Notes: generated from the letters alone by a model not told the origin. Positions 46,359-56,192 are shown, numbered from the stretch's first letter. The stretch is 64,000 nucleotides of DNA from Nocardioides jishulii (GCF_006007965.1 NZ_CP040748.1:2852001-2916000); one strand, 5' to 3'. Program-made: numbers and translations.

Positions 46359-46435
46359 GTGCGCTCCCTCGAACGCACGCTGATCCTAGTCATCGACAGG
46401 TGCACGACGGCGCAGACCCTCGTACGCTGCTCGGC

Positions 46436-47647
46436 ATGGCGCTGCGCATCGTGGCCAGCCGGCCGGACCCGGCCCTGGTCCGACTCCCCTGGCAACTTCC
46501 GCTCGAGGAGTGGGGTGACGAGTACGTCGTCCCGCTCCCCCGTGGCCTGTCGCGCCACGTCGTACGCATCGTGCGCCTGAAGTCGAAGGTGTACGCGGTC
46601 AAGGAGACCCAGGAGCCCATCGCCTTCGCCGAGTACCGGATGCTGCGCGACCTGCAGCGGCTCGACCTGCCCGCCGTGAAGGCGCAGGGCGTCGTCACCG
46701 GGCGCAAGGCGGCGGACGGCTCCCCGCTGCCGACGGCGCTGCTGACCGAGCACCTGCTCTACTCACTGCCCTACCGCAGCCTCTTCAGCCACGGAGTCAC
46801 CGCTGACCGCATCCCCTCGCTCGTGGACGCGATCGTGGTGCTCCTCGCCCGCCTCCACCTGGCGGGCTTCTACTGGGGCGACGTGTCGCTGAGCAACGTG
46901 CTCTTCCGGCGCAACGCCGGCGAGTTCGCGGCCTACCTCGTCGACGCCGAGACCGGGGAGCTGCACGCCTCCGTCAGCGACCGGATGCGGGAGTACGACC
47001 TCACCCTCGGCGGGGAGAACATCTTCGCCGAGCTGATGGACCTGCAGGCCTCCGGCAAGGTCTCGGACAAGGTCGACGCCCGCGAGGTCGTCGAGCTGCT
47101 GCACGAGCGCTACCGCGTGCTGATGGACGAGCTCACCGGCACCGAGGAGTTCGGCCTCGAGGAGATGTGGCGGATCGAGCAGCGCATCGAGCGGCTCAAC
47201 GAGCTCGGCTTCGACGTCGACGAGATCGACATCATCACCGACTACGACGGCCAGCGGGTGCAGGTCCAGCCCAAGGTGGTCGACCTCGGCCACCACGCCC
47301 GCGAGCTCCAGGGACTCACCGGACTCAGCGTGGAGGAGAACCAGGCGCGGCGCCTGCTCAACGACATCGCCGCCTACACCGCCTCGCACGACCTCGGACG
47401 TGAGGACCGTCAGGTCGTGGCCAGCCGCTGGCTCACCGGCGTGTACGAGCCGATCACCGCGATGGTGCCCGACGAGTCGTCGAGCAAGCTGGAGCCGGCC
47501 GAGCGCTTCCACGAGATCCTGGAGCACCGCTGGCGGCTGTCCGAGCAGGCAGGCCACGAGGTCGACATCTTCGAGGCGGCCCGCGACTGGATCTCCCAGG
47601 TCCTCCCCCAACGCCCCGACGAGGCCATCGCCCGCGACGAGGAGTGA
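46436..47647 (+). CDS. DUF4032 protein with kinase-like fold
   Basis: A 403-residue protein of the actinobacterial DUF4032 family. The N-terminal 200 residues resemble a lipopolysaccharide-kinase/protein-kinase-like fold: VYAVKETQEPIAFAEYRML gives the Lys and Glu of a kinase N-lobe, and LHLAGFYWGDVSLSNVLF is a variant HxD catalytic loop (G-D-V-S-x-x-N), followed by YLVDAETG in the place of DFG. The C-terminal half carries the DUF4032 region. Substrate unknown. TACGCT at 46423-46428 ends 7 nt before the ATG, supporting a leaderless start at 46436. Confidence 0.85.
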   Translation: MALRIVASRPDPALVRLPWQLPLEEWGDEYVVPLPRGLSRHVVRIVRLKSKVYAVKETQEPIAFAEYRMLRDLQRLDLPAVKAQGVVTGRKAADGSPLPTALLTEHLLYSLPYRSLFSHGVTADRIPSLVDAIVVLLARLHLAGFYWGDVSLSNVLFRRNAGEFAAYLVDAETGELHASVSDRMREYDLTLGGENIFAELMDLQASGKVSDKVDAREVVELLHERYRVLMDELTGTEEFGLEEMWRIEQRIERLNELGFDVDEIDIITDYDGQRVQVQPKVVDLGHHARELQGLTGLSVEENQARRLLNDIAAYTASHDLGREDRQVVASRWLTGVYEPITAMVPDESSSKLEPAERFHEILEHRWRLSEQAGHEVDIFEAARDWISQVLPQRPDEAIARDEE

Positions 47648-47649
47648 CG

Positions 47650-48171
47650 TCAGGCGCGCGGCACGAGCCCCAGCCGGGCCAGCACCATGGCCGCGATCCG
47701 GTTCGGCGGTTGGGCCACGTTGACCACCATGCCCTCCTCGTCCGGCTCGAGGAGCTCGAGGGTGTCGAGCTGGGACTCCAGCAGCGACGACGGCATGAAG
47801 TGCTCGCGCGTCTCCATCCGCTGCAGCAGCAACCCCTTGTCCCCGGTCATGTGGACGAAGAAGGTGCGCTCCCCGCCGCGGCGCAGCACGTCGCGGTAGG
47901 ACCGCCGCAGCGCCGAACAGCTCAGCAAGGTCGGCTGTCCGGCCTCGTCACGCTCGCGGGTCCACGCAGCGAGCGACTCGAGCCATCCCCACCGGTCGGC
48001 GTCGGTGAGCGGACGCCCTGACGCCATCTTCGCGACGTTCTCCGGCGGGTGGAAGTCGTCACCCTCGGCGAACTCCCAGCCCAGCAGGTCCCGGACCGCG
48101 TGCGCTGCCGTCGACTTGCCCGAGCCGGACACCCCCATGAAGACGAGGTGCCACGGGCTCTCGGTCGTCAT
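47650..48171 (-). CDS. gntK: gluconokinase
   Basis: A 173-residue P-loop kinase of the GntK family, phosphorylating gluconate to 6-phosphogluconate for the pentose-phosphate or Entner-Doudoroff route. Walker A is FMGVSGSGKST; the family motif EGDDFHPPENVAKMASGRPL and CSALRRSYRDVLR follow. The ATG overlaps the stop of the upstream permease gene (ATGA), giving a gntP-gntK transport and activation pair. It is convergent with the DUF4032 gene. Confidence 0.95.
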   Translation of the reverse strand: MTTESPWHLVFMGVSGSGKSTAAHAVRDLLGWEFAEGDDFHPPENVAKMASGRPLTDADRWGWLESLAAWTRERDEAGQPTLLSCSALRRSYRDVLRRGGERTFFVHMTGDKGLLLQRMETREHFMPSSLLESQLDTLELLEPDEEGMVVNVAQPPNRIAAMVLARLGLVPRA

Positions 48172-49628
48172 CCGACCACCCACAGGCCGCAGGCAAGCAC
48201 GAAGACCGAGAGTCCCAGCGTCGTCTCCATCACCGTCCACGTCTTCAACGTCGTCTTCACGTCCATCCCGAAGAAACGGCTGACCAGCCAGAAGCCCGAG
48301 TCGTTGACGTGGCTCAGCACGGTGGCGCCAGCGGCGATCGCCATCACCAGCGAGACCAGCTGCAGGTCCGTGGGGGCGGCGGTCAGGACACTCGCCGAGA
48401 TCAGGCCGGCCGTGGTGGTCAGGGCCACCGTCGCCGATCCCTGCGCCACCCGCAGCACGGTGGCGATCACGAAGGCCGAGACGACCAGGGGCAGCCCGAG
48501 GTCGCTGAGCGAGTCCGACAGGGCCGTCCCGATGCCGCTGTAGCGCAGCACGCCTCCGAACATCCCCCCGGCGCCCGTGATGAGGATGATCGCGCAGATC
48601 GGACCCAGCGCGTCGTTGAGGATCGTCTCCAGCTGGGCCAGCGACCGGCGCTTCGTCCCGAGCGTGTAGGTGGCGTACAGGAGCGTGATGAGGAGGGCGA
48701 CCGGTGTCTGGCCCAGGAAGATGAAGGTGTCGGCGACCGCCCCGTCCTCCCCGATCGTCTCGTTCTTGCGCAGCGTGTCGAGGATCGTGTTGGCACCGAT
48801 CAGCACGAGTGGCAGGACCAGCACCGACAGCACGTGGAGGAACGACGGCGGCCGAAGTGTGGCCGTCTCCCGCGCCCCGCCCGTGGCACCGGATCCTCCA
48901 GCGTCACCGGATCCTCCCGCGTCGCCCGCGCCGCCCGCTGCCGCCTGCGGGGTCTTCTCGCCGGTGAGCACCGAGTCGTCGATGGGGACGTACACCTTTC
49001 CGGCGTAGGTCAGGGTGAAGAGGTAGACACCCACGAACCAGGCGACCACGGCGATGGGAAAGCCCACCAGCAGCGTGAGCCCGACGCTGGCCTGGATCTC
49101 GACCGCGGCGGTGACCGGCCCCGGGTGCGGCGGGACCAGGGCGTGCATCGCGGCGAACCCACCGGCGGCGGGCAGGGCGTACATCAGCACGGAGCCGCCG
49201 AACCGCTTCGCCACCGAGAAGATGATCGGCAGGAAGACCACGAGTCCGGCGTCGAAGAAGATCGGCAGGCCGAAGAGCAACGCGGCGACGCCGAGCGCCA
49301 ACGGCGCACGGGACTCCCCGAACCCCGTGATGAGGGTGTCGGCGAGCACCTGGGCGCCGCCGGTCACCTCCAGCAGGCGCCCGATCATGGCCCCGAGCCC
49401 GACCAGGAGCGCGACGGTGCCCAACGTCGTGCTGAAGGCGCTGACCGTCACGCCGGCGACGTCACCGATGGGGATGCCGGCCACGATCGCGGTGGCGAAG
49501 CTGACCAGGACGAGGGCGACGAACGCGTGCATCTTGAACGCGATGATCAGGATGAGCAGCACCGCGACGGCACCCGCCGCGATGAGGAGCAGCGTGGTTG
49601 CTCCGTAGACGGGTTCCATCGGATCCAT
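48168..49628 (-). CDS. gntP: GntP-family gluconate permease
   Basis: A 486-residue gluconate:H+ symporter with about 12 helices. GntP-family signatures are visible: GLPIFFDAGLVVFLPIIFSV, ALVPPHPGPVTAA, GGMFGGVLRYSGIG and SHVNDSGFWLVSRFFGMD. A Gly/Ala/Ser-rich low-complexity insert (about 240-260) lies in the central loop. The ATG at 49628 is chosen over GTG at 49637 because GGGAGG is 8 nt upstream of it and overlaps the GTG. It is translationally coupled to gntK. Confidence 0.93.
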   Translation of the reverse strand: MDPMEPVYGATTLLLIAAGAVAVLLILIIAFKMHAFVALVLVSFATAIVAGIPIGDVAGVTVSAFSTTLGTVALLVGLGAMIGRLLEVTGGAQVLADTLITGFGESRAPLALGVAALLFGLPIFFDAGLVVFLPIIFSVAKRFGGSVLMYALPAAGGFAAMHALVPPHPGPVTAAVEIQASVGLTLLVGFPIAVVAWFVGVYLFTLTYAGKVYVPIDDSVLTGEKTPQAAAGGAGDAGGSGDAGGSGATGGARETATLRPPSFLHVLSVLVLPLVLIGANTILDTLRKNETIGEDGAVADTFIFLGQTPVALLITLLYATYTLGTKRRSLAQLETILNDALGPICAIILITGAGGMFGGVLRYSGIGTALSDSLSDLGLPLVVSAFVIATVLRVAQGSATVALTTTAGLISASVLTAAPTDLQLVSLVMAIAAGATVLSHVNDSGFWLVSRFFGMDVKTTLKTWTVMETTLGLSVFVLACGLWVVG

Positions 49629-49714
49629 GCGGCGCACCTCCCTGTGGCGTGCCTCACACGTTAGCCCTTGTCGCCGTCGCCCACGAGCCCTGACGAGGGT
49701 GCCAAGGTGGTGAC

Positions 49715-51949
49715 GTGAGCAAGCAAACCCTCCTCGAGCGGCTCGGGCGTCACTCCGCGCGCCACGCGGTCGCGTACGTCCTCACCTGGCTCGTGCTCGT
49801 CGTCGCGGGCTTCGTCACCAGCCTCGGCCTCCTCGGCGGCGAGTCCCTCTTCGACCGGTTGGAGACCGGCGACATCGTCGCGCCCGGCCAGGCCACGCAG
49901 GCGCGTGACCTGGTCGCGGCCCACGACGACAGCGCGTTGCCGGTGATGCTGCGCGTCGACGGGGTCGACTTCACCGACCCCGAGCTCACGCTCGCCGTGC
50001 GCCACGCCGTCCCGCGGCTCGAGAAGATCGAGGGCGTCGGCGAGGTCTCGTCCCCGATGACGCACCCGGGGTGGCCGAAGGACCCTGAGGCGTGGGCGCT
50101 GGTGGCCGACAACGACCCGGCGTCGGGGAGCTTCCTGATCGTCGTGGACGCGGGTTCCCAGCTCGACAGCGCGGTCCAGAAGGCCGTCGTGCGCGAGCTG
50201 CGCGGCTCCAGCAGCTACTTCATCGCGCCGTACGCCGAGGACCTGCAGGTCGGCGGCACCGGTCTGCTGGTCGACGACATCGTGCAGCAGATCAAGGACG
50301 ACCTGGCGGTCGGCGAGGGCATCGCCATCCCGCTGTCGCTGCTGCTGATGGTGGTGGTCTTCGGCGGGTTCGTGGCCGCCGGCATGCCGATCGTGGGGGC
50401 GATCGCCTCCATCTCGGGGGCGCTGGCGATGCTCCTCGGCTTCTCGCACGTCATGGACCTCGACGCCACCGTGGTCAACATCGTCACGGTGATGGGGCTG
50501 GCCCTGTGCATCGACTACGGCCTGCTGCTGGTGAGCCGGTTCCGTGAGGAGCTCGCACGGGTCGCACCGGGGGTCCCCAGCGCCGACCTCACGCGTACGC
50601 AGGTCGAGGCGGCGGTCGGGGGCGCGGTGGCGACGGCGGGGCGCACGGTCCTCTTCTCCGCCGTCATCGTGGGGATCGCCCTGTCGGGGCTGATGCTCTT
50701 CGAGGCGCCGGTGATGCGTGCCATCGGCGCTGCCGGGGTCTCGGTGGTCGCGGTGGCGTTGCTCGTCGCGCTCACGCTGGTGCCGGCGCTCTGCGCCCTG
50801 GGCGCCCGGCGGCTGGGCGAGCGTCGCGGCGCCGAGGCTGCTCCCGACGAGGGAGTCTTCAGCCGTCTGGCAGCCGCCACCCAGCGCCGGCCCGCCCTCG
50901 TCACCGCGGTCTCAGTGGCGGTGCTGCTCGTGCTGGCGATGCCCGCCCTCGACCTGCGCCTCAACGCCAGCGGGGTGGAGATGCTGCCGGCGAAGGCCGA
51001 GCAGCGGACGTTCTTCGAAGGGTTGGAGCGCGACTTCCCCCTCCTCGCAGCCCCGAGCGTGACGGTCGTGGCCGAGGCCAGCCTCCGGGAGGCCGAGGAG
51101 TGGGCCGACGAGCTCTCCGCGGACCCCCTGGTCACCCGGGTGAACCCGCCCCACGAGCTCGGAAAGGACTCCGGACTGGTCGTGGTGGACCTCTTCACCG
51201 ACGGCGGCGCGATGGGTGACGACGCCCGTGCGCTGGCCGCGCAGCTGCGGAGCGCCGACCCCGGCTTCCAGACGTGGACCGGCGGGCAGGCCGCCTCCCT
51301 CGCCGACTTCACCGACTCCGTCAAGGAACGGGCGCCGTGGGCGGCAGGGTGGATCGCCGGGGCGACCTTCCTGCTCCTCTTCCTGCTCACCGGCAGCGTG
51401 GTCATCCCGGTCAAGGCCCTGCTGCTCAACGTGGTCTCGTTGGGCGCGAGCATCGGCGTCCTCGTGTGGGTCTTCCAGTACGGCAACCTCGAGGGATTGC
51501 TGCACTTCGACTCCACGGGCGGCATCGAGTCGGTGATCCCGCTGCTGGTGCTCGCCTTCGGCTTCGGCCTCTCGATGGACTACGAGGTCTTCCTGCTCGC
51601 CCGCATCATCGAGCTGCACGAGCAGGGCCACGACGACGACACGGCCGTACGCCTGGGTCTGCAACGGTCGGGTCGCATCATCACGTCGGCGGCGCTGATC
51701 ATGGTGATCGTCTTCGCCGGGTTCGCCGTGGGGCAGATGCTGGTGATCAAGCAGACCGGTGTCGCGCTGGCGGTCGCGGTCTTCATCGACGCCACCCTCG
51801 TACGCATGGTGATCGTGCCGGCCACGATGACCATGCTGGGCCGCTGGAACTGGTGGGCGCCGCGGTGGATGAAGCGGGTCCACGCCCGCTTCGGGGTCAG
51901 CGAGCACACTTCGCCAGTTTCGGGAGAACCGGCGTCAGCCACGGTCTAG
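49715..51949 (+). CDS. MMPL-family RND transporter
   Basis: A 744-residue membrane protein of the MmpL/HAE family: helix 1 at 17-40, an extracytoplasmic domain (about 45-190), helices 2-6 including MGLALCIDYGLLLVSRFREE, then the second half with the same order and FGFGLSMDYEVFLLARIIE. The two Asp-Tyr pairs (IDYGLL, MDYEVF) are the proton-relay residues. MmpL-like proteins export lipids or siderophore-like compounds in Actinobacteria. GTG start with AAGGTGG upstream. No lipid synthesis genes are adjacent. Confidence 0.91.
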   Translation: MSKQTLLERLGRHSARHAVAYVLTWLVLVVAGFVTSLGLLGGESLFDRLETGDIVAPGQATQARDLVAAHDDSALPVMLRVDGVDFTDPELTLAVRHAVPRLEKIEGVGEVSSPMTHPGWPKDPEAWALVADNDPASGSFLIVVDAGSQLDSAVQKAVVRELRGSSSYFIAPYAEDLQVGGTGLLVDDIVQQIKDDLAVGEGIAIPLSLLLMVVVFGGFVAAGMPIVGAIASISGALAMLLGFSHVMDLDATVVNIVTVMGLALCIDYGLLLVSRFREELARVAPGVPSADLTRTQVEAAVGGAVATAGRTVLFSAVIVGIALSGLMLFEAPVMRAIGAAGVSVVAVALLVALTLVPALCALGARRLGERRGAEAAPDEGVFSRLAAATQRRPALVTAVSVAVLLVLAMPALDLRLNASGVEMLPAKAEQRTFFEGLERDFPLLAAPSVTVVAEASLREAEEWADELSADPLVTRVNPPHELGKDSGLVVVDLFTDGGAMGDDARALAAQLRSADPGFQTWTGGQAASLADFTDSVKERAPWAAGWIAGATFLLLFLLTGSVVIPVKALLLNVVSLGASIGVLVWVFQYGNLEGLLHFDSTGGIESVIPLLVLAFGFGLSMDYEVFLLARIIELHEQGHDDDTAVRLGLQRSGRIITSAALIMVIVFAGFAVGQMLVIKQTGVALAVAVFIDATLVRMVIVPATMTMLGRWNWWAPRWMKRVHARFGVSEHTSPVSGEPASATV

Positions 51950-52004
51950 GGTGGATTTCATTGGGTCGACCGTTGGGGGCGACGACCACCGACAGGAGAA
52001 GACC

Positions 52005-52451
52005 ATGTGGATGCGTCGTGGTACCGCAGCTGTGCTCGCCGTCATGCTGGGCACGCTCCTCGCCGGGTGCGGTCAGGACTCCGAGACCGACCCCAAGAAC
52101 CTCAACGGCACGTGGGTGCTCGTGGAGTTCCAGGACGGCACGGCCTCCGACCCGCTGATCGAGACCGTCATGACGCTGAAGGACGGACGGGTCTCCGGCA
52201 ACGCCGGCGTCAACGACTTCAAGGGCGCCTACGAGGCCAAGGACGACGGCACGATCTCGTTCGAGGACATCTCCACCGAGAAGTCGGCAGGACCCCAGGA
52301 CGCAACTGCCCAGGAGGGGCGCTTCCTGGACTCCCTGGCGAAGGTGGCCTCCTTCGAGGTCGACGAGGCCGAGGACAAGGACGACCGCACCGAGCTCGAG
52401 CTGAAGAACAACGTGGGCGTCACCCTGCTGTCCTTCATCGAAGCCCCCTGA
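52005..52451 (+). CDS. META-domain lipoprotein
   Basis: A 148-residue lipoprotein. The signal peptide ends in the lipobox LAGC (cysteine at about residue 22), followed by a META/HslJ-type domain: LNGTWVLVEF, then VSGNAGVNDFKGAYE in place of the usual G-x-x-GCN-x-F-x-G-x-Y with the cysteine absent. META proteins sit outside the membrane; their role is poorly defined. CAGGAG precedes the ATG. It overlaps the SDR gene by one base (TGATG), so they are co-transcribed. Confidence 0.85.
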   Translation: MWMRRGTAAVLAVMLGTLLAGCGQDSETDPKNLNGTWVLVEFQDGTASDPLIETVMTLKDGRVSGNAGVNDFKGAYEAKDDGTISFEDISTEKSAGPQDATAQEGRFLDSLAKVASFEVDEAEDKDDRTELELKNNVGVTLLSFIEAP

Positions 52452-53296
52452 TGGCCGCTGACTCCTCCGCCCCGCTGCGCGGGCAGGTCGCCGTGGTCAC
52501 CGGCGGCGCCAGCGGTCTCGGCCTCGGCTTCGCCACGGTCCTCGGGCGCGCCGGCGCCTCGGTCGTCATCAGCGCGCTGCCCGACTCCGGTGTCCCTGCG
52601 GCGGTCGCCCAGCTGTCAGCCCAGGGCATCACGGCGGTCGGTCACGAGGGCAACGTCGCCGACCTCGCGAGCGTCGAGGCGCTGCGTGACCTCGCCCTGC
52701 AGTGGGGCCGGCTCGACATCTGGATCAACAACGCCGGAGCCCCCGGCATCTACGGCCCCACCCACCAGATCCCGCCCCACGTCTTCGACCGCGTGCTCGA
52801 CGCCAACGTCCGCGGCGTCTTCCACGGCACCCGTACGGCAGTGGCGGCGATGCTGGAACGCGGCAGCGGGCACGTCGTCAACGTCTGGGGCAAGGGCGCC
52901 AGGAAGCCCGTGCCCTGGCAGAACGCGTACGCCTCGTCGAAGGCGTGGAACCGCAGCTTCACCCGCACCGTCAGGGGCGAGCTCAAGGGCACGGGCGTGC
53001 GGGTGCACGGCTTCGACCCCGGGCTGGTGAAGACCGAGATGCTCGGCGAGGTGACGGTCGCTCCCGGCATGGAGAAGCGGGTGCAGGCACTGCCGTACGT
53101 CGTCGGGCTCTGGGGCCAGACGCCCGAGCAGGCCGCCGCCCCCGTGCTGCGGCTGCTCATCCAGGATCGTGACGACCACGAGGACCTGACTGTGCCGACC
53201 GTCGTCACGCGTGGCCTGCGGTCGGCGCTGAAGGGCAATCTCCGCCGTTCGAAGCGCATCAAGATGAACGTACGCACCCTCGACCTGACCGACTGA
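52451..53296 (+). CDS. short-chain dehydrogenase/reductase
   Basis: A 281-residue NAD(P)-dependent SDR. The cofactor motif TGGASGLGLGFA is at residues 17-28, NNAG at about 96, and the catalytic Y-x3-K is in NAYASSKAW. The usual serine two strands before the tyrosine is replaced: VVNVWGKGAR stands where VVNxSS is expected, so the catalytic tetrad may be altered. Substrate unknown. It starts within the META gene stop and is convergent with the macro-domain gene. Confidence 0.88.
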   Translation: MAADSSAPLRGQVAVVTGGASGLGLGFATVLGRAGASVVISALPDSGVPAAVAQLSAQGITAVGHEGNVADLASVEALRDLALQWGRLDIWINNAGAPGIYGPTHQIPPHVFDRVLDANVRGVFHGTRTAVAAMLERGSGHVVNVWGKGARKPVPWQNAYASSKAWNRSFTRTVRGELKGTGVRVHGFDPGLVKTEMLGEVTVAPGMEKRVQALPYVVGLWGQTPEQAAAPVLRLLIQDRDDHEDLTVPTVVTRGLRSALKGNLRRSKRIKMNVRTLDLTD

Positions 53297-53321
53297 CCCA
53301 CCCTCGACCGGTCGAGCCTCG

Positions 53322-53816
53322 TCAGAGCCAGGCGTTGACGGCCGCGGCAGCGGCCTCACCGAACGCGACCAGTCGCGCCTCGGTGACCTGCGAGGGCGTG
53401 TCGCGCAGGGTCTCCACCGCGATGCGGGCGGCGTCGTCGAGCGGCCAGCCGTAGACCCCGGCGCTGACGAGCGGGAAGGCGACGGTCCGCGCCCCGAGCT
53501 CGTCGGCGACCTCCAGGCAGCGGCGGTAGCAGGAGACGAGCAGCGCAGGGTCCGTCTGACCTGCGCGTCGGTCAGGACCGACCGTGTGGATCACCCAGCG
53601 GGCGGGCATGGCGCCAGCGGTGGTCCAGCCGGCGTCGCCGGTGGCGAGACCGTCGGGGAAGCGCCGGACGCAGTCGGCCAGCACCTCGGGGCCCCCAGCG
53701 GCGTGGATGGCCCCGTCGACCCCTCCGCCGCCACGCATCCGGTTGTTGGCGGCGTTGACGACGGCGTCCACCGCCTGGGTCGTGATGTCTCCTCGGACCA
53801 GCGTCACGTCAGCCAT
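53322..53816 (-). CDS. macro-domain ADP-ribose hydrolase
   Basis: A 164-residue stand-alone macro domain of the MacroD/YmdB type, which removes O-acetyl-ADP-ribose or ADP-ribose from proteins. Visible: GDIT near residue 9, AVVNAANNRMRGGGGVDGAIH (binding loop 1, in two adjoining parts) and VAFPLVSAGVYGWP (loop 2). Length equals the minimal family. The gene is monocistronic and convergent with the SDR gene. Confidence 0.94.
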   Translation of the reverse strand: MADVTLVRGDITTQAVDAVVNAANNRMRGGGGVDGAIHAAGGPEVLADCVRRFPDGLATGDAGWTTAGAMPARWVIHTVGPDRRAGQTDPALLVSCYRRCLEVADELGARTVAFPLVSAGVYGWPLDDAARIAVETLRDTPSQVTEARLVAFGEAAAAAVNAWL

Positions 53817-53853
53817 GGACCTACCTCACCACACCCAGGCGCTTGGCGACATC

Positions 53854-55017
53854 TCACATGGCGCGGGCCAGCGACCGACGCAACGACCAGGCGCCCAGTC
53901 CCACCAGGAGCACCGCCATGCCGGCGAGCACGCCCAGCTCCGGGAGGACGTCGACGACTGTCCCGCCGCGGCGCTGCACCTCCGCCAAGGCCTCGTACGC
54001 CCAGGCGTGCGGCACCGCGTTGGCGACGGTTCGCATCGTGTCGGGGAAGAGCTCGAGGGGGAACATCGAGCCGCCCAGCGCCGCGAGCACCAGACCCACG
54101 CCCACCCCCACGCCGACGGCGGCGCCCTCGTTCTCCAGCAGCGTGCCCAGCAGGATCGCGGCGCCCGCGGCGACCAGCGCGAAGAGCGCGAGGACGACCA
54201 GGGCGGTGGGCAGGTTGCCCCACTGCACGCCGAAGAGGAGGGACGAGGCCGCCATGATGTAGGCGCCCTGGAAGAGGCCCAGCACCCAGCGACCGAGCAC
54301 GGTGCCGACGATCACCTGGCTGGAGGTCACGGGGGCGGTGAGCATGCGGCGCACCACGCCGTAGCGGCGCGCCTGGATCATCGTGGTCGCACCGGTGAGC
54401 GTGGTCAGGAAGACGAAGAGCAGCAGCTGCCCGGCGGCACCGAAGTCGTACTGCCCGATGTCGTCGAACTCCTCGCTCACCTGGTCGGTGCTGATCACCT
54501 TGACGCCGGACTCGGCGACCTGCGTCCGCGCCCGGGCCAGCGCCTCCTGCGCCTCGGCGGCCGGGACCCCGCGTTCCTCCAGGGCCATCACCTGCGCCTG
54601 CTCGGAGCGCACGGCGGCGACGGCTGCCCGCAGGCCCTGCTCCGCCACCTGGGCCGAGGTGGCGGACCCACGCACGACCTCCAGCCGCACTGGCCTCCCC
54701 GCTCCGGCGTCCTCCTCCGCCGCCGCGGTCACCCGCACCGCCACGTCGAGACGACCCCGCGCCAGCCGGGTCAGGGCGTCATCCCAGCTGGGGTCGGAGA
54801 CGACGACGTCCTGACGCTCGAGCTGGTCGACGAGTCGCTCCTGCAGCGGGCCGTCGCCACCCACGACGGCGACCCGTCCCGCATTCGCACCCTCACCGAA
54901 CTGCAGCCCGATCATCGCCACGAGGAACAGCGGAAAGACGAAGACGAAGAAGATGTTGGACCGGTCGCGAGTGAAGAGCTTCAGCTCCATGCCCGCCACG
55001 GTCAGGACCGGCCTCAC
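53854..55017 (-). CDS. ABC-2 type exporter permease, second subunit
   Basis: A 387-residue ABC-2 permease: one N-terminal helix (FFVFVFPLFLVAMIGL), an extracytoplasmic domain (about 45-185), then five helices. The RRYGVVRRMLTAPV segment between helices 2 and 3 is the coupling helix typical of this family. GTG start overlapping the stop of the first permease (GTGA). It forms the heteromeric exporter with the two upstream genes. Substrate unknown. Confidence 0.9.
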   Translation of the reverse strand: MRPVLTVAGMELKLFTRDRSNIFFVFVFPLFLVAMIGLQFGEGANAGRVAVVGGDGPLQERLVDQLERQDVVVSDPSWDDALTRLARGRLDVAVRVTAAAEEDAGAGRPVRLEVVRGSATSAQVAEQGLRAAVAAVRSEQAQVMALEERGVPAAEAQEALARARTQVAESGVKVISTDQVSEEFDDIGQYDFGAAGQLLLFVFLTTLTGATTMIQARRYGVVRRMLTAPVTSSQVIVGTVLGRWVLGLFQGAYIMAASSLLFGVQWGNLPTALVVLALFALVAAGAAILLGTLLENEGAAVGVGVGVGLVLAALGGSMFPLELFPDTMRTVANAVPHAWAYEALAEVQRRGGTVVDVLPELGVLAGMAVLLVGLGAWSLRRSLARAM

Positions 55018-56180
55018 GACATCGCTCCCCGGTCGGGGACGAAGCGGGAGACCAGGGCCATCACGGCGGCGAAGACGACCATCACCGCCAGTGGGGGCGC
55101 CACGTCGGCCAGCGACCCACCGGCAGAGGAGATCCCCAGGCCGCGCAGGAGGGCGGCCACCGGGTTGAGGTCGAGCAGTGTCGACAGTGCGGCGGAGTCC
55201 GCCGAGACGGGGAAGAACGCGCCCCCTCCGACCCCGAGCACGATGGCGAAGATCGAGGTGGCCACGCTGGCCTGCTCACTCGTGGCGGCGACGCGCACCA
55301 GCACGAACATCAGCGAGGTCGCGGCCGCGGAGGCGGCGACGGCCAGGGTGGCCACCACCCATGGCGACCCGAAGTGGGCGTCGAAGAACCAGCCACCCAC
55401 GGTGAGCAGCACCGACAGCGAGAGCACCCCCGTCACCATGCTCGCCAACGCCTTGGAGAGCACCACGTCGCGGCGGCGGATCGGGAGGGACCGCAGCCGC
55501 GGCAGGGTCCCGTTCTCGCGCTCGACGAGGAGGTTGGTCACCCCGAAGCTGACCGTGAAGAGCAGGAAGAGTCCGGCCTGGCCGGCCACGAGGGCGGCCC
55601 CGGCACTGAGCTGCTCGTCGGAGGCCTCGCCGCGCACGAGCTCGTACGCCGGACCTCCCTCGGCTGCGTCCCGCGCGAGCTCGGCGAACTCCGCGGGCGG
55701 CAGGCCCACGGAGGCGCCCGCCGCGACGGTGACCGCTCCCCGGGCGTACTGCTGGAGGACCTCGTCGACGACGCTCACCACGAGGTCGTCCTCGAGCCCG
55801 CTGCCGTCGTCACCCTCGATGGCCTCGACCGTCACCGACCGCCCTGCCGACACCTCGGCGGTGGTTCCGGGAGGGAAGACGAGCGAGAGCTCCTCCTCGC
55901 CGGCCCGCGCCTCCTCCTCGCCTGCCTCGACGACGGTCACCTCCAGCCCGACCTCGTCGAGCTGCCCGAGGACCTCGGTGACGGTGGCGGCCACCTCGTC
56001 GCCGGCGGGCGCGGCCACGGCGACGGTGATCGGGGCGAGCTCGCGCTCCTCGGTGTCGCCGAAGACCAGGTTGAAGACGAACATGAGGACCAGCGGGACG
56101 ATGACCCCGAAGATGACCACGGACCTGTCCCGCAGCCCCTGCTTGAGGTCGTTGAGGGTGAGGACGGCCAGGGCGCGCAT
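55014..56180 (-). CDS. ABC-2 type exporter permease, first subunit
   Basis: A 388-residue ABC-2 permease (NatB-like): one N-terminal helix (VIFGVIVPLVLMFVF), a long acidic extracytoplasmic region (about 45-195) and five C-terminal helices, with ERENGTLPRLRSLPIRRRD as the coupling segment. It starts 12 nt after the stop of the ATPase gene and overlaps the second permease, so all three are one operon. Confidence 0.9.
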   Translation of the reverse strand: MRALAVLTLNDLKQGLRDRSVVIFGVIVPLVLMFVFNLVFGDTEERELAPITVAVAAPAGDEVAATVTEVLGQLDEVGLEVTVVEAGEEEARAGEEELSLVFPPGTTAEVSAGRSVTVEAIEGDDGSGLEDDLVVSVVDEVLQQYARGAVTVAAGASVGLPPAEFAELARDAAEGGPAYELVRGEASDEQLSAGAALVAGQAGLFLLFTVSFGVTNLLVERENGTLPRLRSLPIRRRDVVLSKALASMVTGVLSLSVLLTVGGWFFDAHFGSPWVVATLAVAASAAATSLMFVLVRVAATSEQASVATSIFAIVLGVGGGAFFPVSADSAALSTLLDLNPVAALLRGLGISSAGGSLADVAPPLAVMVVFAAVMALVSRFVPDRGAMS

Positions 56181-56192
56181 CAGCTGCTCACC

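Noticed and set aside
53303..53316. CTCGACCGGTCGAG palindrome between the SDR and macro-domain genes
   Set aside because: It has no loop, lies between convergent genes and overlaps no promoter; a chance palindrome in G+C-rich DNA is likely.
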